A stretch of DNA of 6,741 nucleotides from contig JBGSIZ010000159.1 of assembly GCA_041742255.1 (NCBI GenBank), positions 1 through 6,741 on the forward strand. The letters run 5' to 3'. Position numbers and translations under genes: made by a program. The first letter of the stretch is position 1; each line of letters begins with the position of its first letter. Source of the DNA: JBGSIZ01 sp041742255 (GTDB taxonomy: Bacteria; Pseudomonadota; Alphaproteobacteria; Rhodobacterales; Rhodobacteraceae). The notes below the pieces were generated by a model that made no database searches, was not told where the DNA came from, and was given only the letters and a program-made list of their open reading frames with translations. Shown here piece after piece: positions 1-6,741 of the stretch.

Positions 1-281
1 ATGCGGGCCGCGCCCTGCTGAGCCAGACGGGCGACCCCGCCACCGTCACAGTGCGCGATGTGCGGGCCAGCGCGGACCGCGTGACCGAGGTGTATTTTAC
101 CGATACGGCCCCCGGTGCGATTGGCGGGGTGCAGGCCGATCAGTGGCGCGCGTTTTTCGATCTGGACAACCGTCTGGTGACGCTGAGCGTGCAGGGCACG
201 GACCACGATCCGTTGAGCCAGGCCGAGGGCACTGCCCTGTTGCGGGCGGCTGTTGCCGAAATCCTGCGGGTCAATTCGTAA
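1..281 (+). CDS. C-terminal part of an unidentified protein (5' end outside window)
   Basis: The frame is open from the left edge (first full codon at position 3) to a TAA at 279-281, giving about 92 visible residues. A GTG at 51 could act as a start, but the frame continues upstream without a stop and the residues there have the same character, so I treat this as a truncated gene. The visible part looks like a small globular alpha/beta or beta-rich tail: alternating strands (around VTEVYFTD and RLVTLSVQG) followed by a terminal amphipathic helix rich in Ala and Leu that ends in RVNS. I see no signal peptide, membrane segment or catalytic motif in this portion and do not recognise the family. 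It is followed by a 123-nt gap, so the next gene need not belong to the same transcript. That it is coding is fairly sure from codon bias; its function is unknown. Confidence 0.6.
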   Translation, partial: AGRALLSQTGDPATVTVRDVRASADRVTEVYFTDTAPGAIGGVQADQWRAFFDLDNRLVTLSVQGTDHDPLSQAEGTALLRAAVAEILRVNS

Positions 282-404
282 AACAATCGTCTGCCCCGGC
301 GTTAACAGTTTCCATTTTAGCAACAGTTTGTCACATAAGGTGACGATAGCCCCACGCGCGGGTGCCACCCGTGCAGACCCCGTCCACGACCAACAAGGCG
401 AACC
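282..404 (+). promoter_or_regulatory. Intergenic region with direct repeat and dyad, probable promoter for the 405 gene
   Basis: This gap is more AT-rich at 300-345 than the surrounding DNA. It holds an exact 8-nt direct repeat, AACAGTTT, at 304-311 and 322-329 (18 nt start to start). Abutting the second copy is a perfect dyad, GTCAC-ATAAG-GTGAC (330-344). TTAACA at 302-307 and TTGTCA at 328-333 each match the sigma-70 -35 consensus at five of six positions, but I find no convincing -10 box at normal spacing, so no exact promoter is assigned. The start codon at 405 is preceded by only a weak Shine-Dalgarno (AAGG, 395-398, 6 nt spacing). Confidence 0.35.
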
Positions 405-1178
405 ATGGCCAAACTGACATTCGGATCGTTGCAGGCACTGTTGCACCGCCGCGTGCTGGGCCATTGGGCGCGTTTGGCGCGGATGGCCGATGCCACCCCG
501 CTGGACCGTTTGCGCGGTCAACGCCAAAAGGCGCGGGCGCTGCGCGCCAAGCTGGACGAACTGACCTATGTCGCCGACAGCAGGCTCGCGCTGCCCCGGA
601 TCGGATCGAACGCATTTCCCAAGCCGCCCGGCACCGATTGGTCGTGGCGGTCGCAGTTGTGGCGTGGCCCGTTGCCCAACAAAGGCATGTCGAGCGTCCA
701 GAACAAGGCGATGATCGGGTCCGAAGTCACGATGTTCCACGATTGCAAGATCAGCGAATTGACCCTGCGCCAACTTCGCAACAACCGCGAAGAGGACCTC
801 GCGCCGTTTGGCCTGCGGATGGATGTGTTCCGGTTTGACGGGTCATACCTGAGCCTTGCCATCGACCTGCCGCCCGAGGCCTGCGAGGGGTTGAAACGCC
901 GCCACCTGATCCGGCTGGACCCGATCATCGAGGTTGAAAAGCCGTTGGAAATGTTCGCCCGCCTGAACATCCGGCACGGCCCCAACACCGAACAGATCGT
1001 GCGCGAACTGCCGTTTCACCAAAAGGATTTGGCCGTCGAATTTGATCTGGCCTATACCAAGCTGAATGAAAAGCGGGTGGAAAAGATCTGGTTGGACCTG
1101 ATTTTTGAAGGCCCGGAGATGAACGAGGTCACGATCCGCGACCTTACGCTCTGCCGCTATCCCCGTGCCGAACTATAA
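405..1178 (+). CDS. DUF6478-like conserved protein of unknown function
   Basis: This is a 257-residue protein without signal peptide or membrane helices. Residues 1-58 form a basic, helical, Arg/Lys-rich region (HRRVLGHWARLARM, then a helix around LRGQRQKARALRAKLDEL). Residues about 75-90 carry clustered tryptophans (DWSWRSQLWRGPLP). Residues about 98-257 alternate hydrophobic strands with charged turns and look like a beta-sandwich domain, ending in EVTIRDLTLCRYPRAEL. From memory this matches the DUF6478 family, seen mainly in Rhodobacteraceae; that assignment needs a profile search. No catalytic motif is evident. A beta-sandwich suggests binding rather than catalysis, but this is inference. 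The ATG at 405 is the natural start: it has a weak AAGG upstream and begins the conserved-looking N-terminus. The 124-residue gene follows after 39 nt, so the two are likely cotranscribed. Confidence 0.75.
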   Translation: MAKLTFGSLQALLHRRVLGHWARLARMADATPLDRLRGQRQKARALRAKLDELTYVADSRLALPRIGSNAFPKPPGTDWSWRSQLWRGPLPNKGMSSVQNKAMIGSEVTMFHDCKISELTLRQLRNNREEDLAPFGLRMDVFRFDGSYLSLAIDLPPEACEGLKRRHLIRLDPIIEVEKPLEMFARLNIRHGPNTEQIVRELPFHQKDLAVEFDLAYTKLNEKRVEKIWLDLIFEGPEMNEVTIRDLTLCRYPRAEL

Positions 1179-1183
1179 CGCGC

Positions 1184-1199
1184 GCCCTGTGGGCAGGGC
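1184..1199 (+). repeat. Intercistronic hairpin
   Basis: GCCCTG and CAGGGC form a perfect 6-bp stem around a TGGG loop in the 39-nt gap between the DUF6478-like gene and the coiled-coil gene. It ends 4 nt before the Shine-Dalgarno of the downstream gene. There is no T-run, so it is not an intrinsic terminator. It could stabilise the upstream message 3' end or modulate translation of the next gene, but GC-rich DNA makes such stems by chance. Confidence 0.35.
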
Positions 1200-1217
1200 C
1201 GCAAGAAGGACCACGTG

Positions 1218-1592
1218 ATGACCAATGCCACCCTGACCAAGACCCGCCTGAAAGAAGGTATCTGGCAAGGCGTTCTTGTCCTGCCCGGTGCCGCCGCCGA
1301 TGCGCCCGACCTGAAGGTCACCCATCTGGGCAAGGCCGTGCCCAATGTCGCCGTCACCCAAAGCGGGCCGGGGCAATGGATTGTGCAGGTGCCGATCCCG
1401 GCGGAAACTATCGCCGACGGCGTGCAGACCTTTGTCGTGGCCGAGGCTGCCAGTGGTGTCACCCTTGCCAGTTTCGCGATCATGGGCGGGGACCCCTTGG
1501 CCGAGGACATCCGCGCCGAGATTGATCTGCTGCGCGCCGAACTGGACCTGCTCAAGCGCGCGTTCCGCCGCCACTGTGTCGAAACGCTGTAG
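1218..1592 (+). CDS. Small conserved hypothetical protein with C-terminal coiled coil
   Basis: This is a 124-residue protein of unknown function. Residues 1-90 read as a compact beta domain: strands around GIWQGVLVLP, DLKVTHLG, QWIVQVPIP, VQTFVVAEA and TLASFAIMGG, with many Ala, Val and Gly. Residues about 92-118 form a strongly heptad-like amphipathic helix (AEDIRAEIDLLRAELDLLKR), which suggests oligomerisation or docking to a partner helix; the tail is RRHCVETL. No signal peptide or membrane segment is present. I chose ATG 1218 over the overlapping GTG 1215 because AGAAGGA at 1204-1210 sits 7 nt from the ATG but only 4 nt from the GTG. It lies 39 nt after the DUF6478-like gene and 84 nt before fadH. 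I recall similar short proteins in Rhodobacteraceae but know no characterised homologue. Confidence 0.75.
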   Translation: MTNATLTKTRLKEGIWQGVLVLPGAAADAPDLKVTHLGKAVPNVAVTQSGPGQWIVQVPIPAETIADGVQTFVVAEAASGVTLASFAIMGGDPLAEDIRAEIDLLRAELDLLKRAFRRHCVETL

Positions 1593-1631
1593 GGGACCGG
1601 TCCGGCGAACATGACGCCGCGTCCTGCGTGA

Positions 1632-3701
<2,070 letters not shown>

Positions 3702-3760
3702 CAGTTCGCGTCAGGGTTGTTTCCCCGTCCGGGCCAATCCGTCGTAAAACCCCCGAATGG

Positions 3761-3787
3761 TCAGGCAAAGGCCCCTTTGTTGCCTGA
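3761..3787 (+). repeat. Inverted repeat between fadH and the LysR gene
   Basis: TCAGGCAA-N11-TTGCCTGA is a perfect 8-bp inverted repeat centred at 3774, 60 nt after the fadH stop and 49 nt before the LysR start. It has two plausible roles. It may be an operator, since LysR-type regulators often bind dyads near their own promoter, or it may be a 3' hairpin of the fadH message. No T-run follows, so it is not a classical terminator. Confidence 0.4.
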
Positions 3788-3803
3788 ATTGGCCGCCACA
3801 ACT

Positions 3804-3831
3804 GTCCCTAAGCAAGTCAAGTCAAAGGGAC
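3804..3831 (+). promoter_or_regulatory. Possible ribosome-binding-site hairpin of the LysR gene
   Basis: The LysR Shine-Dalgarno AAGGGA (3825-3830) lies 5 nt before the ATG at 3836. GTCCCT (3804-3809) is exactly complementary to AGGGAC (3826-3831), so if the transcript starts upstream of 3804 the binding site can fold into a 6-bp stem with a 16-nt loop. The loop contains tandem CAAGT units (3813-3822). Whether the stem forms or matters is inference. Confidence 0.35.
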
Positions 3832-3835
3832 GAGT

Positions 3836-4741
3836 ATGGACCGCCTTACCGAAATGGAAGCCTTCGCCACAGTTGTGGATCAGGGTGGGTTTACGGATGC
3901 CGCCAAGAAGATGGGGATTTCAAAATCCGCCGTGTCTAAACACGTTTCGGCGCTTGAGGCCCGGTTGGGTGCCCGGTTGTTGAACCGCACTACCCGCCGC
4001 GTCAGCCCGACCGAGATCGGTCTGGCCTATTACGACCGCGCCCGCCGCGTTTTGAATGACGCAGGCGAGGCGGATGCGCTTGTCACCTCGATGCAATCCG
4101 CGCCGTCGGGTTTGTTGCGGATCAGCGTGGCGACCGATTTCGGGGTCAATCACCTGTCGCCGGTTCTGGGGGATTTCCTGCAGGAATTCCCGGATATCAC
4201 CGTGAACATGGTTTTGAACAACCGCTATGTGGAATTGATTTCCGAAGGGTTCGATATGGCCGTGCGGATTGGTGAACTGGAAGACAGCACCCTGCGCGCC
4301 CGCAAATTGACCGACACCACCAAACGGATGATCGCCGCTCCGTCGTATTTCCAGCAATACGGCCGCCCGATGAAAATCGATGATCTGAACGAACACAAAT
4401 TGCTGCATTACACCAATCAATCCAATTCCGCCGTGTGGAAAATCACGGCACCCAGCGGCGAAAAGCGGCAAATCCGCACCGCGGGCTGGTTGACGGTGAA
4501 TGACGGGCAATCGTTACTGAATGCCTGCGTGTCGGGCCTTGGCATCGCGTATTTGCCGTCGTTCCTGTATGCGGATGCGATGGCCAAAGGGTTGGTCGAG
4601 GACGCAATTCCCGATTTGCCGGTCGAGACCCAAGGCATCTACGCCGTCTATCCCCCGGGCCGGTTCACCCAGCCCAAGGTGCGCGCGTTCATTGATTTTC
4701 TGGTCCATTCGTTCGCCGACAAAGGCCCAGACGTCTGGTAA
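3836..4741 (+). CDS. LysR-family transcriptional regulator (CrgA-like subgroup)
   Basis: This is a 301-residue DNA-binding regulator, a normal length for the family. Residues about 1-60 form the winged helix-turn-helix: MDRLTEMEAFATVVDQGGFT leads in, AAKKMGISKSAVSKHVSALE is the helix-turn-helix, and GARLLNRTTRRVSPTEIG is the wing. A linker helix runs to about residue 88. From about 90 to 295 lies the periplasmic-binding-protein-like effector domain, opening with SGLLRISVATDFGVNHLSP, a pattern typical of the CrgA-like subgroup. The inducer cannot be read from sequence. ATG 3836 is supported by AAGGGA at 5 nt spacing and by the standard N-terminus. The gene runs in the same direction as fadH, 134 nt downstream, so it may regulate fadH, itself, or a target elsewhere. 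Many LysR regulators are divergent from their targets; this arrangement gives only weak evidence for the fadH link. Confidence 0.92.
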   Translation: MDRLTEMEAFATVVDQGGFTDAAKKMGISKSAVSKHVSALEARLGARLLNRTTRRVSPTEIGLAYYDRARRVLNDAGEADALVTSMQSAPSGLLRISVATDFGVNHLSPVLGDFLQEFPDITVNMVLNNRYVELISEGFDMAVRIGELEDSTLRARKLTDTTKRMIAAPSYFQQYGRPMKIDDLNEHKLLHYTNQSNSAVWKITAPSGEKRQIRTAGWLTVNDGQSLLNACVSGLGIAYLPSFLYADAMAKGLVEDAIPDLPVETQGIYAVYPPGRFTQPKVRAFIDFLVHSFADKGPDVW

Positions 4742-4777
4742 CCCACAGTTTTATCAAGGGTGTTCCCGCCCAACCTC

Positions 4778-4804
4778 AACGCGGCCCAAGGGCCGCGTTT
4801 TTTT
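4778..4804 (+). terminator. Intrinsic terminator of the LysR gene
   Basis: AACGCGGCCC (4778-4787) and GGGCCGCGTT (4790-4799) are perfect reverse complements separated by AA; in practice the innermost pair opens to give a 4-nt loop on a 9-bp GC-rich stem. A run of seven T (4798-4804) follows. It lies 37 nt after the LysR stop. The minus strand lacks a matching T-run (only two T after the stem), so it should terminate plus-strand transcription only. The convergent VOC gene has no equally clear terminator. Confidence 0.9.
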
Positions 4805-4837
4805 ATGGGGGGCCATTGTTTGCCTGTTTTAGCCCGG

Positions 4838-5254
4838 TCAGCCATCGCGTCCCGGTTCGTTCAGATCATTGGAAAAGAGTGCAATCTTGTTACCCTGTGG
4901 GTCGCGTAGGTAGGCCACATAAAAGTGAGGTCCGTAGGCATCCCGAAAGCCAGGTTGGCCCTCGTCAGAACCGCCTGCGGCAAGGCCTGCGGAATGAAGA
5001 TCATCGACCTGTTTTTGACTGGGCACTTCAAAAGCGATCATTGTGCCATTTCCAGCCGACGCCGGGTGCCCATCAAAGGTTGGTTTGACGTAGAAATCCG
5101 GGAGAACGAGGGGCTGACCCGATATTGCAGGCAGGGCGTAGCTTAGTCCCTCAGGACCTTCTGTCAGTTGATAATTGAGGGCCGGAAGGAACGCCGAATA
5201 GAACTTTTTTGCGCGCGCGATGTCATCGGCTCCGACAGTGACGTAGGCAATCAT
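4838..5254 (-). CDS. VOC (glyoxalase/bleomycin resistance/dioxygenase) superfamily protein
   Basis: This is a 138-residue single-chain VOC protein made of two beta-alpha-beta3 modules. The first opens with MIAYVTVGADDIARAKKFYSAF, the usual strand plus helix. The second ends with YLRDPQGNKIALF, the superfamily's closing hairpin. The positions that usually bind metal look altered: there is no His in the first strand, and the Glu normally near the end of the closing strand (as in GNxIELF) is Ala125. His63, His86 and His110 exist, but not in the canonical pattern. It may be a non-metal binding protein or a divergent enzyme; the substrate is unknown. Start ATG 5254-5252 has AAAGGA upstream (9 nt spacing). 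GC over 4861-5220 is about 54% by hand count, lower than neighbours (63-72% in sampled lines), a hint of later acquisition. It converges on the LysR gene. Confidence 0.85.
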   Translation of the reverse strand: MIAYVTVGADDIARAKKFYSAFLPALNYQLTEGPEGLSYALPAISGQPLVLPDFYVKPTFDGHPASAGNGTMIAFEVPSQKQVDDLHSAGLAAGGSDEGQPGFRDAYGPHFYVAYLRDPQGNKIALFSNDLNEPGRDG

Positions 5255-5358
5255 ATGGCGCGATCCTTTCCAATGGTTTGGTCATGCATCAACTTTGGCG
5301 CGGCAACTTTGAAAAAACTAGGTGCTGTAAAATAGCTGCCCAATTTTTGGCCCCACAA
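5255..5358 (-). promoter_or_regulatory. AT-richer upstream region of the VOC gene with CAACTTTG direct repeat
   Basis: This gap before the VOC start is AT-rich compared with the rest of the window and probably carries its promoter, read leftward. On the plus strand CAACTTTG occurs exactly twice, at 5290-5297 and 5304-5311 (14 nt start to start), a possible regulator site. Short T/A tracts lie at 5312-5317 and 5343-5347. I could not find a -35/-10 pair good enough to place a promoter. Confidence 0.3.
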
Positions 5359-5380
5359 GTAACGTGGGTCTAGACCCACC
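5359..5380. repeat. 22-nt palindromic element, copy B
   Basis: On the plus strand this reads GTAAC then a perfect 16-nt palindrome (GTGGGT-CTAG-ACCCAC, 5364-5379) then C. It lies 15 nt beyond the stop codon of the FAH-family gene. It matches copy A at 6249-6270 at 19 of 22 positions, differing only at one outer base and two loop bases. Copy B has a mismatch at the outermost pair, so the stem is 6 bp plus two possible loop pairs. No T-run follows on either strand. Confidence 0.6.
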
Positions 5381-5395
5381 CCTTCCCCCACCCCC
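5375..5395 (-). other. Short-loop G-quadruplex motif at the FAH gene 3' end
   Basis: Read on the minus strand, immediately after the TGA of the FAH-family gene (5398-5396), the sequence is G5-T-G5-AA-G4-T-G3. This fits the canonical four-run motif with loops of 1, 2 and 1 nt, which usually favours stable quadruplexes. It is on the message-sense strand. The last two G runs overlap one arm of palindromic element copy B, so the two structures would compete. That the motif exists is seen directly; folding in the cell is inference. Confidence 0.55.
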
Positions 5396-6232
5396 TCAAT
5401 CCTGCGCGCACACCTGTCGTTGTTGCCCCATTCCCGCGATCCCGGCTTCGACCACGTCGCCGGCCTTCAGGTAGCGTTGCGGTTTTAACCCCATGCCGAC
5501 GCCGGGCGGTGTGCCGGTGGAAATCACGTCGCCGGGGTGCAGGGTCATGAATTGGCTGAGGTAGGAAATCAGGTGCGCCACCCCGTAGACCATCGTCGCC
5601 GTGCTGCCGTTTTGCAGGCGGGTGCCGTTCACCGACAACCACAGAGCGTTGTTCTGCGGGTCGCCGACCTCGTCCGGGGTGACAAGCCACGGCCCAAGCG
5701 GGCCAAAGCTGTCACAGCTTTTGCCCTTGGTCCATTGCCCCGCCCGCTCCATCTGGAAACTGCGTTCCGACACATCGTTGGCCACGCAGTAGCCCGCCAC
5801 ATGGGACAAGGCGTCTGCCTGCGCCACATATTTCGCGGAGCGCCCGATGACGACGGCCAGTTCCACCTCCCAATCGGTTTTCACTGATCCGCGCGGCAGG
5901 CGGATGGGGTCGTTGGGGCCGCAGATCGCGCTCGTCGCCTTGAGGAACAGAACAGGTTCGGGCGGCACCGCCATCCCCGATTCCGCCGCGTGATCGGCGT
6001 AGTTCAACCCGATGCACAGGAATTTGCCCACGCCGCCAACGCATGGGCCGATGCGCGGCGTGCCGGGGACCAGCGGCAGGGTCGCAGGGTCCACCGAGGC
6101 AAAGCGTCCAAGGTCCCCAAGCGCCGCCCCTGCCAGATCGGGGATATGCCCGGACAGGTCCCGCACCCCCCCGGTGGCGTCCAAAAGGCCGGGTCGTTCG
6201 GCCCCGGTGGGGCCATAGCGCAGGAATTTCAT
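5396..6232 (-). CDS. Fumarylacetoacetate hydrolase (FAH) family protein
   Basis: This is a 278-residue enzyme of the FAH superfamily, whose members cleave or isomerise 2-oxo or diketo acids using a divalent metal. Residues 1-65 are the variable N-terminal domain (MKFLRYGPTGAERPGLLDA). The catalytic domain follows: GLNYADHAAE with His81 and Glu84 (the likely catalytic dyad), DWEVELAVVIG with metal ligands Glu122 and Glu124, and NDVSERSFQ with the third ligand Asp153. Later come KGKSCDSFGPLGPW and GDVISTGTPPGVG (233-246). All key residues are intact. Homologues are often labelled ureidoglycolate lyase, 2,4-diketo-3-deoxy-L-fuconate hydrolase or 2-hydroxyhepta-2,4-dienedioate isomerase; sequence and context do not decide the substrate. 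ATG 6232 is preferred because AAGGGGA (6244-6238) lies 5 nt upstream and the family begins MKFLRYG. The OmpA-type gene ends 43 nt upstream, so cotranscription is possible. Confidence 0.9.
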   Translation of the reverse strand: MKFLRYGPTGAERPGLLDATGGVRDLSGHIPDLAGAALGDLGRFASVDPATLPLVPGTPRIGPCVGGVGKFLCIGLNYADHAAESGMAVPPEPVLFLKATSAICGPNDPIRLPRGSVKTDWEVELAVVIGRSAKYVAQADALSHVAGYCVANDVSERSFQMERAGQWTKGKSCDSFGPLGPWLVTPDEVGDPQNNALWLSVNGTRLQNGSTATMVYGVAHLISYLSQFMTLHPGDVISTGTPPGVGMGLKPQRYLKAGDVVEAGIAGMGQQRQVCAQD

Positions 6233-6248
6233 GGGTGTCCCCTTTTTG

Positions 6249-6270
6249 GTAAGGTGGGTCTTCACCCACC
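6249..6270. repeat. 22-nt palindromic element, copy A
   Basis: On the plus strand this reads GTAA then GGTGGGT (6253-6259), CTTC loop, ACCCACC (6264-6270): a perfect 7-bp stem with a 4-nt loop. It sits between the stop of the OmpA-family gene and the ribosome binding site of the FAH gene. It matches copy B (5359-5380) at 19 of 22 positions. No T-run follows on either strand, so it is not a classical intrinsic terminator, though it could protect the upstream message or tune readthrough. Confidence 0.65.
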
Positions 6271-6275
6271 CGGCT

Positions 6276-6741
6276 TCAGTCGATGGATGTCAGGATCACC
6301 TCGACCCTGCGGTTCGCTTCGCGCCCTTGGGGCGTGATGTTGGCCGCAATCGGGGCCAGATACCCCATCCCTTGTGCGTCCAGTTGTTGCCGGTTGATCC
6401 CGTGATCCGTCACCAGCCGTTCCAGAACGGACCCCGCCCGCCGTTTCGACAGCGCGATATTGGCCTCCAGCGACCCCGAACTGTCCGTATGTCCGACCAG
6501 TGCCACCCGCCGATCCGGTCGCGCCCGCAGATAATCCGCAAGTGCGACGAGCGATGCATACTCTCCCGCCGCCAGTTGCGCCGACCCGCTCTCAAACGCG
6601 AGGTCCGACAGGATCATATGCCCGTCCGTTTCCAGACGGTCCACAAAGCTGGCCACGTCGGCCAATGGGCCGGGGCCCGTCGCCCCGGCGTCCCCGGGTT
6701 GCGGGGTTGCGGGCGTCAAGGGTGCCGCCCCCGTCGTGGCC
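6276..6741 (-). CDS. OmpA-family protein, C-terminal peptidoglycan-binding domain (5' end outside window)
   Basis: About 155 C-terminal residues are visible; the frame is open to the right edge, so the start is missing. The TTG at 6719 is only an in-frame codon inside an Ala/Pro/Gly-rich linker (TTGAAPLTPATPQPGDAGATG), not a credible start. After the linker and a short helix (DVASFVDRLETDGH) comes the OmpA_C-like fold: ILSDLAFESGSAQL, then VALVGHTDSSGS, NIALSKRRAGSVLERL, GMGYLAPIAAN and EANRRVEVILTS. The Asp of GHTD and the Arg of SKRRA are the conserved residues that bind diaminopimelate of peptidoglycan. The protein should be an envelope component that anchors to the cell wall; whether its missing N-terminus is a barrel, lipoprotein or soluble domain cannot be told. 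It precedes the FAH gene by 43 nt with a palindromic element between. Confidence 0.9.
   Translation of the reverse strand, partial: ATTGAAPLTPATPQPGDAGATGPGPLADVASFVDRLETDGHMILSDLAFESGSAQLAAGEYASLVALADYLRARPDRRVALVGHTDSSGSLEANIALSKRRAGSVLERLVTDHGINRQQLDAQGMGYLAPIAANITPQGREANRRVEVILTSID

Noticed and set aside
362..838. A 158-codon plus-strand open frame overlapping the DUF6478-like gene
   Set aside because: It is Pro/Arg/Ala-rich, shows no recognisable fold and overlaps the better-supported frame starting at 405.
4778..4804. Bidirectional terminator serving both converging genes
   Set aside because: The stem is symmetric but only the plus strand has a T-run; on the minus strand just two T follow the stem.
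6233..6265. Upstream GTG start for the FAH-family gene
   Set aside because: The GTG lies inside the palindromic element and the added residues would be encoded by the ribosome binding site; ATG 6232 begins the family-typical MKFLRYG.
6641..6741. GC-rich short inverted repeats at the right edge
   Set aside because: They fall in the Ala/Pro/Gly-rich linker of the OmpA-family protein and are explained by GC-rich codons.

Overview
The window looks like ordinary chromosome from a high-GC alphaproteobacterium, most likely Rhodobacteraceae (Roseobacter group). Three things suggest this: the codon use is strongly GC-biased, two of the small proteins resemble conserved uncharacterised proteins I recall from that family, and the genes are compact and housekeeping in character. 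I see no insertion sequence, phage, CRISPR, tRNA or rRNA. Taxonomy is inferred, not proven.

Layout. Plus strand, left part: the 3' end of an unidentified gene (1-281); a relatively AT-rich gap that probably holds a promoter (282-404); a DUF6478-like protein (405-1178); a 124-residue protein with a C-terminal coiled coil (1218-1592); a full-length 2,4-dienoyl-CoA reductase, FadH (1677-3701); and a LysR-type regulator (3836-4741) ending in a clear intrinsic terminator. Minus strand, right part, in transcription order: the C-terminal part of an OmpA-family protein (runs off the right edge, ends at 6276), a fumarylacetoacetate hydrolase (FAH) family enzyme (6232-5396) and a VOC/glyoxalase-superfamily protein (5254-4838). 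The two halves converge between 4741 and 4838.

How the genes fit together. FadH handles the 2,4-dienoyl-CoA intermediates of unsaturated fatty acid beta-oxidation. The LysR regulator just downstream may control it or itself, but that rests on proximity only. The DUF6478-like gene and the coiled-coil gene are close together and could share a transcript that continues into fadH. The OmpA and FAH genes are 43 nt apart and may be cotranscribed, but they have no obvious functional link. The VOC gene has visibly lower GC (about 54% by hand count) than its neighbours.

No new defence or mobile system is visible. The best leads are non-coding. A near-identical 22-nt palindromic element lies on each side of the FAH gene. 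A short-loop G-quadruplex motif begins directly after the FAH stop codon and shares bases with one of those palindromes. A possible hairpin masks the ribosome binding site of the LysR gene. The uncharacterised protein pair at 405-1592 is the main protein-level lead.
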